Of a DNA stretch of 64,000 nt, positions 1 through 12,104 are shown piece by piece (within the stretch, counting starts at the first letter, position 1; each line of letters starts with the position of its first letter). The notes beneath the pieces were generated by a model. It saw only the letters and a program-made list of their open reading frames with translations. It was not told the origin of the DNA and searched no databases. Location of the stretch: assembly GCF_010093815.1 (NCBI RefSeq), contig NW_022985555.1:124001-188000 (forward strand), written 5' to 3'. Source of the DNA: Pseudovirgaria hyperparasitica. Lineage: Eukaryota; Ascomycota; Dothideomycetes; Acrospermales; Acrospermaceae. The position numbers and the translations under genes were made by a program.

Positions 1-3000
1 AAGGGAACGACTCAGGCAATGGCACACTGAGCAGACGAAGTCTGATGAGGTGTGGCATCGACACGAGATCTCAACTACTCACTGGCGAGCGAACATTCAT
101 TCGTCGGAACGTCTGAAGCATCAACGAACAGTACAGGACAATCAGGACAACCTCGGCTTTATCGCCTCTAGACTTGAGAAACTCGCACAAACACTGCAGG
201 CCCCGTGCGGTTTATTTGGTACGAAGCCGCAGTCCAAATGGCAGCTTGATGAGACAGAGGGTCGCAACCGTATGAGAATGCGAATCTTGCCAGATACAGG
301 CCAAGTACAAGAGGAATATCAACCCAAACGAAAGACATCTGAGGCTACGCCAAATAGAAACTTGAAAGTAGATGTGACGATTCCACGAGTGTCAACATCA
401 CCCTCAGCCATTGATACAACTCCGTCCGGCACAAAGTCACAAATGAAAGATGTAGACCAAAACTCGAAGGATAGTAGTACACCGGCTGAGAATGCTACCG
501 AAGAGGATGACGACTTCGAAATGGTTGATGACATTAACGAAGGAGAGAACGGATTCGAAGACAAGAACCGCAAGGTGATGCGTAGTCTTCAAATGGGTGA
601 CCAAGTCCAGCATGTGAGCAACGTTTCTCGAATCGTCGGATTAGAAGCTTGCGAAGGACTTCTTATCATCGGAAATGATTGGCTGTATCTCCTGGATAAT
701 TTTTTCCAGCGATCTGACGGAGAAATTGTTCGTGTATGGCAGGCTCCGAAAGAGGAACGCGACAACTATGTGCAGATGATTTCCGGGCGAGAGGCATCAT
801 CTTCGTCCCAAGGATCTCAGTATAACAGTGGTGAGCATGCGACTCGAAATTGGCGCTGGTCCGAACTTATCAGTATCTCAAAACGGCGCTTTCTCTTTCG
901 TGATGTCGGACTCGAGATATTTTTTGGCGATGGAAGAAGCTACCTACTCACAGGAGTTTCTACCTCCGTGAGAAATGATCTTTACAACAAGCTGAGTGCC
1001 CGAGCACCTCATATACACAATCCCAGCTCTATTGCGCAACTAGAGGGCTCCTGGCGTTTAGATGCACTACGGAATCCAGAAGAAGCTCCGCAGACTTTCG
1101 GCTCAAAGTTCGCAAACGTCTTCAACCCCTCTGCCATGTTCCCAGCTACAAAAAGATGGTTGAAAGGAGAAATCTCCAATTTCCACTACCTCATGCTTGT
1201 TAACACTCTAGCTGGCAGGACTTTCAATGACTTGACGCAATACCCAGTATTTCCATGGGTACTAGCAGACTACACGAGCGAAGAATTGGATTTGACGAAC
1301 CCACGTTCGTTCCGCGACCTCTCAAAGCCCATGGGTTGTCAGAGTGCTTCAAGAGAAGCCGAATTCAGGGACAGGTATCAATCTTTCGCTGAAATGGGAG
1401 ATCACAATGCCCCTCCTTTTCACTACGGAACGCACTACTCCTCCGCCATGATTGTCACATCATACCTCATTCGATTGCAGCCCTTTGTTCAGTCTTACTT
1501 ACTCTTACAAGGCGGCAGCTTTGATCACGCCGATAGAATGTTCTATTCGATCGAAAAAGCCTGGCTGTCTGCATCCAAAGACAACATGACAGATGTAAGA
1601 GAACTGACACCCGAGTTCTTCTATCTGCCTGAATTTCTCACGAACATCAACTGCTACAATTTTGGCACCAGGCAAGGCACAGGCGCAAAAATCGACAATG
1701 TGGTACTACCCCCATGGGCAAAAGGAGACCCGCACATATTCATTACCAAGCACCGAGAAGCTCTTGAAAGTCCTTTCGTGAGCAAAAATTTGCACCATTG
1801 GATTGACCTTGTCTTCGGATTCAAGCAACGAGGCGAAGCCGCAATCGAAGCTACTAATGTCTTTCACCATCTCTCTTATCAAGGTGCAAAGGATCTGGAC
1901 AACATTGAGGATCCGCTAGAACGTTTAGCTACGATAGGCATCATTCACAACTTCGGCCAAACACCACATCAGATCTTCTCGCGGTCTCATGTCCCCCGTG
2001 ACGACATCTCGCCAAAGTTCAAGCGTCTAGACAATGCAGCCGAGTCTCTGACCAGACTTCCTTTCCCTTTGCTCGAATCCCATGAACGTGTCGCATCCCT
2101 CTTATTCTCACAGAAGCAAGACCGCCTCCTCTGCTCAGCTGCGTTCCGGATCAACATTCCTCCCCTGTATGAACGATACATGGAGTGGGGCTTCACCGAC
2201 GACAGTGTGCGATTTTACGCCACAGACAATCGCAAGCTCCTTGGGCTCTTTGAGCATCTCCACCAAGGCCAGATCTCCTCTGCCATCTTTCTTGACAGTC
2301 GTATTATGATTACAGCCGGCGCCGACTGCACCTTATCGGCCTGGACCATGACCATGTTTGCCAAAGCCGTAGATTTGCAGCCTAAAGTCACCTTCTTCGG
2401 CCACAAAGCTCCCGTCATCACACTCGCAACGAGCCGTGCCCTGTCCACTTTCCTATCCGCAGACACAGCGGGTCACGTATATCTCTGGGATCTCAATCGC
2501 AGCGAGTTCATCCGTGAAATTGGCGACCCACGCGCAAATGAACGCGATGGGCCAGTGCAGGCTGCGCGAATCAGTAGTATCACAGGGCATATCATCTTGT
2601 GTCGCGGTCCATTGCTACAGCTTTACACGCTGAATGGCCATCTGCTACTCAGTGAGAATGTATGTGAGACAGATGACCCGGAAGATATCATCACGAGCTG
2701 CGCTGTGTACGAGGGCGTTGGCAATGAGTGGGTGAGCCGCGAGCTCATCTTCACAGGGCACAAGAGAGGGCTCGTAAATGTATGTCCCCGGTCGAGATCT
2801 CGTCCCTTTCCTTCTTGACATGAAACCTTCGTACTTATCAAGCCTCACATCACAGATTTTCACCCCCACCCCAACGCCGTTTGACCACCCCGGCACCAAG
2901 CTATGGTCCCTCACCCCTATCAAACGGCTCAACCACACAGACTCGTCCCGTGAGGACAGAACAAACTTCCATGCCGCAATCAGTTGCATCCTGCCTATGG

Positions 3001-3378
3001 CGCAGGTGGTGTATACAGGCGACGAAGACGGACGAGTAGTAAGTTATCCAATTTCAATGTACTCTGGGGGCGATGATGATGGTGATGATGCGGGGTGTTT
3101 CCGGCGTGGCAAAGTGTCGGCGCATGGTAGTAGCGAGGAAGGAGTGAGCAGGGAAAGGAAGGAAAGATGGGGATGGTGGGGTGTAGGAAAGCGGGTCATT
3201 ACCGTTTGATGCGCGCGGTGGAAACGATACTGTATAGCGCTTGGTGTGATTGTTTTGTTTTGTTGCTTTCTCCTAAACTCCATTTTCTCTACCGTCTTCC
3301 TTGTATTGCATGACATATGTACTGACTTCACATCTTTACCAGTTCGAGTGGGACTGCGTTCAGCGCTACGCAGACTGA
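1..3378 (+). CDS. BEACH-WD40 protein (Bph1/Beige/LYST-like), 3' part
   Basis: This is the C-terminal part of a large BEACH-family protein, a scaffold class that acts in vesicle and endolysosomal membrane traffic. The 5' end lies outside the window; frame 2 is open from the first bases. A PH-like domain covers about 580-1010. The BEACH domain covers about 1150-2000, with the family signatures NFHYLMLVN, RTFNDLTQYPVFPW and FGQTPHQIF. WD40 repeats start near 2200. I place introns at 2780-2855 and 3039-3342, both GT-AG and phase 0. The second skips to a 36-nt last exon (3343-3378) encoding FEWDCVQRYAD and a stop, which matches the usual end of the family, where VYTGDEDGRV is followed by a sequence like FEWDCVQR. 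Exons: <1-2779, 2856-3038, 3343-3378. The family assignment is firm; the last splice is inferred from conservation. Confidence 0.93.
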
Positions 3379-4659
3379 CTCGGTCGTTCCTGCTCTCTCT
3401 CTCTCCCACCTAATACCTCGACTCCGAAATTCTACGACTGCGGGAAAGATGATCACTACCTAGGTAGGCATGAGGATGGACGGATCTGGGAAGACACGAT
3501 TGGGTAGTGAGTGAGCATTGTGATATACATATGCTAGGATGATGTCAAACCGGGTTTGGTAAGATTGCCTTAGGTTGGTCATGGCGTTTTATAGAACAAA
3601 TGCAAAGGTGCATATACGGAACTCACTCTTATCTGCCTGTTTTTATCACGGACCTCCGGAACTGTGCATACATGCATCGCGTGCAGGTCCGCCGTGCGTG
3701 CACGTATATGTCGGTACTTGCTTGCATGAGGCCACTAATCTTATTTTCCTCGACTCTCACATTCTCGCCTCACTAGAAGCACTGCACAAACGACGCGCGA
3801 TTGAGAGATCTTATTTTATATTCCCCAAACTTAGCATTGCTTTTGCCCATTCCTATCTTCATTCTCAAACCCACCATAACCAAGGAAGCAAAGTATGTTG
3901 GTGTACACAAAATATCGAACACCACATCATAACCTTATGCGAGATCAAAACTCGACGAGAAACAAGAGAAAAAATTCCCGTACCCAGAAAACAAGTCTTC
4001 TACAAAAGAGACCAGAGATTTCTGCTAGTATTGGGTCCGAGAGACCTAGTGTAGAGGTTTGTAGAGATACAGAGTTGCTGGAGAGCAAGAAGGCGATGAG
4101 TTGAGTGGCGAAGGAAAGGGCGGTGCAGCGACAGGTGTGGGTTGTAGGTTGAAAAAAACAAAGTGTATTCCGTAACGCCGCGCAAGATCGAGTATGGTGA
4201 AAGGGCTGCAGATGCGGATAGACGATGATCGTGTTGTTGGAGCAGCGGGGTTTTGTTACGCGCCATCTCTATACTCTTCGTCGTAGGACGCGTGCTTCCT
4301 ATTGTGGTGATGTGACTCATAAAGTGGGTATATGAGAGTCAAGTAGGTTCGAATCTGCTAGTACTTCATGATATGCAATAGCCGGCACATGTTGATGACT
4401 ATGTTGGGAGCCAATGGCTGAGCCATGCGAATAACCATGAGATATAGACCATGATGGATGTCGAATCCCCAGGCGCTATCCCAGGACGGAAATCCCAGTC
4501 CATAAAGAACCTCGCACGTGAGTCGCTCATATGTTGTTGACGTGCAGCCTGAATTTGAAAATCGAAACCAAAACGCGGCCCAGAAGAACATGAAGGAAGG
4601 AGTCATTAAGCGTCATTACACGTCCCACGATGTCCGCTGGAACATCGAGGGAAGGGCGA
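3379..4659. other. Intergenic region between BEACH gene and Sho1
   Basis: These 1.3 kb separate the 3' ends of two convergent genes. They contain a short CT-rich run near 3397 and open frames that lack protein-like composition or motifs. I see no gene, RNA or repeat that I can support. Confidence 0.6.
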
Positions 4660-5776
4660 TTATAAGAGGATCAAGTAATTGCTGGGAGCGATACCAGTCT
4701 CGCCATTTGGCTTCTTAGCTTGCCACCATCTGCCACTGACGTCTGAGACCTCCAGAATGTCATGTTTTTGGAAGCTTATTTCGTTCACATCGTCGGGGTT
4801 GGCTTCATAACTGTATATAGCCTTCGCACGATACGGGTACTCAACGTTGCCACCGGCCTCGTTATTGTCATTGGTACCGTCTGTCGGAGACATGTTCTGC
4901 ATTGGGTTGGTGGTCGTTGGTCCGAAACGGGCTTGCGAGCTGCGATCTTGGCCAGGAGCGCCACCTGGGAAGCCGGAAACAGGAGAGGAGGTCTCGAAAC
5001 CGTTGAGCTGGGCTGAGGTATACATTTGCGGAGGAGGATTTGTGATCGAAGTGTCTGGTCTGGTGCCGAAAGCTTGCGAAGCCGAGCGTGAGGCCCGGGA
5101 TTGTCCAGCCTTGTGAAGGGAGAAGGAATCAACGTAAGCTTTGTGGGCAGCACCAGGTTGAGACCCATAATATAGCATCCAAACGATCTGATGGATCGTC
5201 AGCACTTGTTAGTGACTGTAAAATTGATTAAACATACGTTGACCATTGAAAGCAAAATGAAGCCGGCTGCTGCTGCTTCGATAGCCCCATTTGGGTTATA
5301 GACTAAAGAATTGACTGAAGCCGTCGTCATCACCAATGCAGCTCCGAGAGATCCAACAATCTGTTCAAATTAGCGAAGCTGCGTACGGCGTAACAAGTAA
5401 CCTTCTGTCCAGTGTACTCACAGCAACGTGATAGGTGAAGGCAGTGTCAGTGGCTTCAACAAAGAACACGCCCGAAATGCAGAAGAATTGATAGACTACT
5501 GCCCACCACTGGTAGTTTGGATAATCTGCTTGAATGGCACCGATGATTGAAGATACCAATGCGATCAGCCAGGCAAGCTATGTATGAATCAGTATCAAGT
5601 TGCAATAACATGTGGCCTAAAGTGTCGCTCACCATCGCGATTGACACGGTAGCCAGTGAGAATGGATCCCCAATAATGCGGCCAATACTGAATGATCTCC
5701 TGCCACTTGGGCTTCCGTAACCAGCCTCCATCTTGCGAAGAGAATTATGTGAACCAACAGAGCCGTAAGACGGCAT
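4660..5776 (-). CDS. SHO1: High-osmolarity signalling protein Sho1
   Basis: Sho1 is a plasma-membrane osmosensor and adaptor that recruits the MAPKK Pbs2 through its SH3 domain in the HOG pathway. Four exons join in phase 0: 5776-5633, 5577-5422, 5360-5238 and 5187-4660, giving 316 residues. The introns are 55, 61 and 50 nt. The N-terminus carries [13 protein letters not shown], close to the conserved Sho1 start, then four hydrophobic segments in roughly the first 150 residues. A Ser/Gly/Pro-rich linker follows, and an SH3 domain fills the last 60 residues ([11 protein letters not shown], then [18 protein letters not shown] and [11 protein letters not shown]). The start is the first ATG ahead of the conserved membrane block. 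Length and domain order match fungal Sho1. Confidence 0.95.
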
Positions 5777-7550
5777 GAGTCGCGATCGTACGCTGTATAA
5801 TCTGGACTGGAATGTATCGCTGGTTGCTTTTGCTCTGAGTTACAGTAGACGAAACCTGACTGTTGGCGTGACAAGTGCTGATCCGAGAGAGGAGTCTGTA
5901 AGCGTGATGAAGGAAGTAGTGAAGTCGAGCAAGGTGGAATGGAGTTGAGAAGAGCGGTCTCAGCGCCCGGCCAGAGGTGGGAAGGGTCAGCTCCAAGGAG
6001 ATATGAATCGGTGGGCGCGTGTCTGATGGTCAAATGTCGGGAGGACGGTTTCTCGATTGAGTTGCTGAGAGATGTTCGACGGCGAGTTGGTTGGAGACCA
6101 CAGTAGGACAAAATCGCAGAATCGCTCAGCGGCAGACAACAGAGTGGATGTAAGAGTCTGGAGTGATAGTCGCTGGTTGCAGGTGGAGTGGAGAGGGATG
6201 GGCGGCAGCAGAAGATGGACGCAAGTGGGTCAAACAGGTTGCAGGCAGGTTGCGAAAGGTGATTGGCTGGTGATTTGGGAGAATGGCCCGCTAAGCTTGG
6301 ACTCCCAGGGGCTGCCGCTGCGGCTTAGTCCTTCGTTCTATTGCGGGCTGGCGTGCATTTTACATACATCTATCTCTACACTAATATTATCAATCACCAT
6401 TTGGCATCCCTTCGCTCTCTTAATCATAGCGATGAATGGCACAGCAAAAATCCCTCCATGTTTCTATTGAGACACCTCACAATGCTACTGGTCATCCTCC
6501 ATACCTCTTTCGGTGCGTTCTGGCTAAGCTGGGTCATGCAAAGTCTGCATTGCCACGTAAACGTCTCGAATTGCTCTGGACTGCTGTGTATGATGCTCAT
6601 TTTGTACTGATACTCCTCCGGGATCAGTTTGAGATGGATGGCTGTTCGTGTGGCCCAGGCGGAGCTTCATCTGTTGGTTCGCCATTGATGAGAATGCAAA
6701 TGGAGCCTTTCACCGTGCTTTGTCTGCTGAACCTTGGAATGCCTCTCGTTCCTGGGCCGCACAAAACGGGCAGGGGGGCCGGAACAGGCTAGCAACATCA
6801 ACGTTTTTAAGGCGACATATATAAATAAGACCTGTCTTAAAGTCTCTAAAGTCTAAGATTGTTTCACCGCGGGTTCACGGCGAACGTCTGAGCAATACTG
6901 ACTGATAAAAGGGCCCACCTGCGCCGAACATCGCAGTTGCTGATCTGTACATTCATGCGCTCGCGCTTGTCCATGCACGTGGCTCCCGGCCGATCCGCAT
7001 GCCGTTGCGGCATGTGAGAGGCTCCCTCCTCAAACACCTTTGAAACCGTAGCATAGTTTTTCTGATCATAGCGAATGTTGCTCGCCTCAGGACCTGCCAT
7101 TTCTACAATTGAATGACATCACTCTGCTCATAATTACCCTGACGCCTCTCCATTCGTGCGATTCTCCACACTAGAGCTCTATGGGTCTCGTTCACTAAAG
7201 ACACAAAATGCGCTAGCAACTCTTCAAACCAAGAGCTGTTTACGTAGAACCTAGTGTAACGTTCAAAGCGACGTCAGTGAGGTCGCAATTTTTGTTTTGT
7301 TGACATACTGGTCCAACTTCGCGAAGACAACAAACTTGATACTGAGGCAAGGCGTCTTCGAAGGCCGCATAGATGCAAATGCCGTACTGGTACAACATAG
7401 GGCGATTGAGTGCCTCATCGGCTGAAAGCCTTGTACGTACTTCGGTCTTAAGATGCAATGTGCAGAGCGTCCAAGGGGCACTCCGACTAGGGTATACCGA
7501 CTAGTCATTCTGCAGTTGTCTTGGTGTAATTGATCCAAATCGATGCATGC
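5777..7550. other. Intergenic region upstream of Sho1
   Basis: These 1.8 kb hold the Sho1 promoter and the 3' flank of the dynactin gene. The frames open here are mostly unconvincing. A minus-strand open stretch at 7240-7458 (72 codons, five cysteines, no known motif) has a more protein-like composition than the rest, but I see no start, splice context or homology that would let me call it a gene. Confidence 0.5.
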
Positions 7551-8217
7551 TCAAGCTGATTTCCTGATCTCTTTACGGCGCACAGATCGCTCGGCTTGTC
7601 GCAGTCGCTTGTCATATTCGACCCAACATCGTCCTTGGCTAAGTACAAGTGTTTCGTTCCAGCGGTACACCAGAATGCCACTTCTTTTTTGTAGCTCAGA
7701 TATCTCCCTGGCTTGTTCCAATTGGCGTTGTTCGATTTGTGCAATGCGTGGTTCAAGCGACACCAACGATGCGAAAGACTTCAGCGGCGGGAGAGGCACG
7801 TCAGAAAGCGATGTCAGCTGGGACGCTGTAGCATGAAACTTAGGAGCTTCTAGTTCCACCAGGGCGAGCTTTTGCTGAATGTCCAACTCAGGTGCAAGAT
7901 CTTTCTCTTTGGCATCTTGAAACAACTCTGGGTATCGTGAGTCTGTCAGCACCTTGTTAGCATGGAAACCAGAGCTCGCAGCTAGAGTATGTAGGCTACT
8001 CACAAAGCTTCAAGATCTCATAAACTGGGCCTGACTGCTCCGTGAGCCGGCGAAGAGCGTGCTCGAGCTTCTGCACTCTCTTGAGGATTGGGACATCTTT
8101 CTGCCACCCTGTTGGCAAGCTCAGGTCTCCATCAAGAACAAATTGGACCCTCCGCATACGCCACTCAAGTAGGTCCAATGTATCGAGGATGACATCCTCC
8201 TCTCCCGTAGTCATCAT
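7551..8217 (-). CDS. Dynactin p22/p24 subunit (RO10-like)
   Basis: This is the small shoulder subunit of dynactin, the dynein cofactor. In filamentous fungi its loss disturbs nuclear distribution (ro-10 of Neurospora). Two exons, 8217-8004 and 7942-7551, flank a 61-nt intron that starts GTGAGT and joins in phase 1, giving 201 residues. An alternative acceptor 25 nt downstream would create a stop codon, so the upstream AG is chosen. The protein begins with a helix containing LDLLEWRMRRVQF, then PILKRVQKLEHALRRL and EILKL. The second half has the fungal p24 pattern FHATASQLTSL, SLEPRIAQIEQRQ and a charged coiled-coil tail. It is short and almost wholly helical, as expected. Family assignment rests on this pattern, without a search. 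Confidence 0.82.
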
Positions 8218-8961
8218 GATTAACTGAAGATGACAGAAATGTGTGTGAATGCGAGTGTTGCGTAGAGTGGACCAGTGGAACAGTAATTAGGCTAGGTACT
8301 AAACGATGACAGACCGCCTTGGCGCGTACAAAGGGCCCCCCAAAAGGGAGAGAAGACTCGATATGGACGGGACAGAACTTGGAGAGCAACATGCTATCGG
8401 TCGAACGTCCATGATGCGTTACCCGGAACGCTGCTAAGCCCTTAAAGATACCTTCGTGTATAGTAACTTGCTCGGTGTGTTTATAATTTACAGCTCTTTC
8501 TGCACCATTGACGTGGCCTACGATGATCAAAGGCGCGGAACCACTACAAGTATCAATAATGAAGATGCCCCATTAATCTTTACGACTGACTGGCTCCTGG
8601 TTATTGTTAACAAGAAATTCTAGTCTTAGATACATACCTACACAATGTATTTAATAATAGGTAAACTACCTCGCGGAGTGGCTTGGCGACGTGAGCACGC
8701 TGATTCGTCCTGCGCCTGAGGCATCCTTATGACCTTTCATCGCTATCACTCTTCAAGACCCCAACTTTCGTCATTGCGCAACACCCACCTTACCCTGCCG
8801 ACATCCTTACCACAGCGATACCTCTTCGATTGTTCCACTCGTTTAGCGATCAATTCCCGTGTATTAATTCGTGATCCTGTCCGCCGAGCACCCTTATGAT
8901 TCTGCTACCAAAACACGTCGGGGAAGCATGACGAATTACTCAACAGTGCCAGAACAAGCAG
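8218..8961. promoter_or_regulatory. Divergent promoter region, dynactin p22 / Avt transporter
   Basis: These 744 bases separate two divergently transcribed genes and must hold both promoters and 5' leaders. The stretch at 8720-8930 is pyrimidine-rich, as is common in fungal leaders. I see no further gene. Confidence 0.55.
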
Positions 8962-10738
8962 ATGAACATGAGAGCAGGCCAGCCAGCGCGGCATCTTCGA
9001 GAGGAAGACGGTCAGTTTGACGATGGCGTACCTTTACGCCCACACAAGAGGTTGCTCACACCTGGGTCTAGGTCCAGAAGAGGAGGGAAGAAGGACGCAG
9101 GTCCCATCGGGCAGGCAACATGGATCAGCAGTGTAATAAACCTGCTCAATACCAGTATGGAAGAATAACATCAAGTTGCAAAAGCAGATGCTAACAAAAG
9201 AATGTAGTCTTAGGAGCTGGTCTACTTGCTATGCCACATGCGCTCGCACAAATGGGCATCTTTCTTGGGATATTCGTGGTCGCGTGGGCAGGTCTCACGG
9301 CCGGATTTGGCCTATATCTGCAATCAAGATGCGCAAGATATGTAGAGCGTGGCGCGTCGTCTTTTGCTGCGCTCGCCAAACTAACATACCCGAATGCGGC
9401 CGTCGTTTTCGACGGCGCCATCGCACTCAAGTGCTTTGGAGTCGGGGTCAGCTACCTTATCATTATCGGTGATCTCATGCCTGGCGTGGTTAAAGGATTC
9501 AGCGAGAAAGCTGCAGAGACTGCATTCTTAGTGGACCGACAATTCTGGATTACTGCATTCATGTAAGCAACTGCGCTTTGCTGTAGCTACAGAGCCCTAA
9601 TGAGCTTTCTCTAGGTTAATCGTCATTCCACTAGCATTCTTACGCCGACTAGACTCCCTAAAGTATACAAGCATCATTGCCCTGATCTCCATCGCTTATC
9701 TCGTCCTACTTATTCTAGTGCATTTTATCAAAGGCGACACTCTGGAAGACCGGGGTGAAGTCCGCGTCTTCAGATGGGCAGGCCCAGTGTCTGCGTTGGC
9801 CGCGTTCCCAGTCATTGTTTTTGCTTATACTTGTCATCAAAATGTAAGGATCATGATGAGAATTCTTTCACTCTTTCTAATCTTCTCTAGATGTTCTCGA
9901 TCTTGAACGAGATTTTCGATAATTCTCAATCCAGGACTACAGCAGTAGTAGTGGCAAGCATTGGATCTGCCTGTATGCTATACATCCTCTGTGGTATCAC
10001 AGGGTACCTATCATACGGTGACAACGTCAGCGGTAACATTGTGCAGATGTGTAAGTCGGGAAACCCCATTAGTCCTGGACAAACTGCTCACACGTAGAAG
10101 ATCCACATTCTCCAGCCTCTACTTTCGGCCGGGCCGCCATCGTTGTCCTCGTCATGTTCTCCTATCCACTTCAAGTACATCCATGTCGCGCTTCCGTTGA
10201 TGCAGTCATCAACTGGCGCCCACAGCGTAACCGCGGCTCTAGCGCTGATCCATCTCCCTCTCGCACCGGCCTCCTTACCCCTAATTCGACGTCCCCTTCA
10301 CCCCCTCAGAGGACGGCCCTTTTTCAACCCAAGCGCGAAATGTCCGACATCCGGTTCGCAATAATCACGACCATCATCATTGTATTATCATACGTCGTAG
10401 CGATGACGGTCACCTCGCTTGAGAAAGTGCTCGCATACGTCGGGAGCACGGGCAGCACAACCATCAGCTTCATCCTGCCGGGACTTTTCTACTATAAAAT
10501 CTCAGACCCAGAGTCGCCACATCATCAGAAGCTGATGAAGGAAGACGACGACGAGGCGGGCTACGACGCGGAAGACTTAGAGAGCAGCGGGTTTCTGCAG
10601 GCTATAACAGATGTGAAGATGCGACGGCATTGGAGAAGAACGTTGCTGCGGAAGGCCAGTCTAGGGCTAGCTATTTATGGGTTCTTTGTTATGGTAGTAT
10701 GTCTGGGAACGAATACCTTCCTGGTCGCTGCGCATTGA
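8962..10738 (+). CDS. Vacuolar amino-acid transporter, Avt5/6/7-like
   Basis: This is a multispanning amino-acid/auxin permease family transporter (transmembrane amino-acid transporter family), probably vacuolar. Five exons, 8962-9154, 9208-9562, 9615-9843, 9891-10050 and 10101-10738, join to 524 residues with all phases consistent. The first membrane helix has the Avt signature NLLNTILGAGLLAMPHA. Further signatures are KCFGVGVSYLIIIGDLMPG, AYTCHQNMFSI, YLSYGDNVSGNI and MFSYPLQVHPCRAS. Together these resemble the Avt5/6/7 branch more than Avt1 or Avt3/4. About 11 hydrophobic segments are visible, with a cytosolic Arg/Ser-rich N-terminus and an acidic loop (DDDEAGYDAEDLE). The start is uncertain: an ATG at 8930 opens another frame that soon stops, so I chose 8962. 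The acceptor at 10101 gives the conserved MYPxSPAST junction. Confidence 0.88.
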
Positions 10739-10854
10739 TTGGGGTATTGCTCATCAATCTTAAATAAATACATTGTCAACGCCTTAATTATCATGTGCTC
10801 TTCCCGTCCCAGCTCTAATATTAGAAATCAACTCCCCTTCTTGCATTCTGACAT

Positions 10855-10874
10855 TCATCATCATCATCATCATC
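10855..10874. repeat. (TCA)n microsatellite
   Basis: A run of about six to seven TCA units lies in the gap between the Avt transporter stop and the 3' end of the convergent epimerase gene. It is non-coding. Confidence 0.9.
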
Positions 10875-10888
10875 TCAGTAGGCCATAC

Positions 10889-12104
10889 TCATAGCTTCCC
10901 CTCTCCGTCCACTGGTACCTCAGCAACTTGTGCCACGCCCTCATACGGCGGCACAACCAATCCATACCTTTCCGCGACCTCCGCTCCCAGAAAACGCCCT
11001 CCTACAAAGTGTCTTCCCCTAAACTTCTCTACCAGCGGCTTCGGCGCCGTCAGACTAATCAGCGCCCCGGGGTGATAATCCTTTCCCGGTCCCTCGCTAG
11101 GCGGGCCATGCTCAATATCCCAGCTTGAGGGTGCATCGACGGCAAGAACAGGAACGGTGGTCGAAGCGAGGGCAGCAATGACTGACGGGAACGGCTCGCG
11201 GATGGAGCCACTGAAGGAAAAACCGAAGATGCAGTCGAGGATGAGGTCGTAGGTTGACGTTGTTAGCGGGTTAGGGAGGGAGGTGACGAAGGGAACTTTG
11301 AGTGCGTGGAGTTGCGTTGTCAGACGCTGAAGGAGATCTCAGCATCGATCGAAGCAAGAAGTTTGGACCAGGTATGATCAAAAGCAATACAGTGAGAGTG
11401 ATGAGCTATGGAAGGGGTTTTCGGAAAGAGCAAGTTCGAGAGAAAACAAAAGTTTCTACGACGGTGGAAATAGTTCAGACCGGCGCTGAGAAGAGTGGAA
11501 GTCGAGACAAGGCCGGTGTTGGTTAATGTTGAAAAGTGCAAATAGACTAGACATCACGCCTCTCTAGCTTGGACATTTGACAGTCTTCATGGTAATAGGA
11601 CTGATGTGGGAGGATCACAAGCCATTGGAAGGGGTCGAAACTTAGACTGACATACCTGGTATAGCTCGTTTTTATTTTGTTTCGGGTAGTAAATAGCTGG
11701 TTGGTAGCCGTAGTGGTGGAGATGTCGTGCTGCTACGAGGCCATCGCCACCTGGATGGAGTCAGGATGTATTCCTTTCCAAACTCGATTGGGTCAGCCAT
11801 TTACCATTATTTCCTGGACCGCAAGCCACGAGGACTCTTGTACCCTTGTTCAGGGGTAGAAGTTTATAAACTGAGTAGCAATTAGCTCGGCACAAGAGGC
11901 ATCACGCTTACGCAGTTTGCAATTATTACCAGCTTGGGATACAGATAGTCCCGCTAGCTCCATCAATTGGTCGAGGGAATAAGCTCCAGTGCTCATCAGC
12001 TCTTTATCCAAGGCTGCAGCATTAGCTGCGGAGAGAGTCTAGACTTTTGGTCAATCATGGATCTAGACGACGCTACTGTTGAATCGGCTTACTCGAAGCG
12101 CCAT
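10889..12104 (-). CDS. NAD(P)HX epimerase (YjeF N-terminal family)
   Basis: This enzyme epimerises R-NAD(P)HX, a damaged hydrated cofactor, to the S form so that the dehydratase can repair it; in fungi it is often mitochondrial or cytosolic. The gene is easy to miss because its exons are small: 12104-12093, 12038-11930, 11870-11805, 11750-11656 and 11326-10889. All phases agree and give 239 residues, the usual length. Family signatures fall in order: [40 protein letters not shown] (cofactor loop), [34 protein letters not shown] and [10 protein letters not shown]. Splicing within NNG|GDG and at LYQ|RLTT is inferred from these motifs. The first three introns are 54-59 nt, but the last is 329 nt, which is odd (see findings). 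Exon 1 encodes only MALR, so the start is the least certain part. Confidence 0.9.

Noticed and set aside
3575-4054. 159-codon plus-strand frame
   Set aside because: No motif, odd composition, overlaps another frame and lies between two convergent 3' ends.
4340-4365. GGTTCGAATC resembling a tRNA B box
   Set aside because: The flanking bases do not pair as a T stem and no other tRNA part is present.
8930-8961. Upstream ATG as start of the Avt transporter
   Set aside because: Its frame reaches a stop codon within about 90 bases and is out of frame with the conserved protein.
10889-11338. First read as a truncated remnant of an NAD(P)HX epimerase because an in-frame stop lies just upstream
   Set aside because: The missing N-terminal motifs (GPGNNGGDG, YYPK) were found in small upstream exons with matching phases, so the gene is complete.
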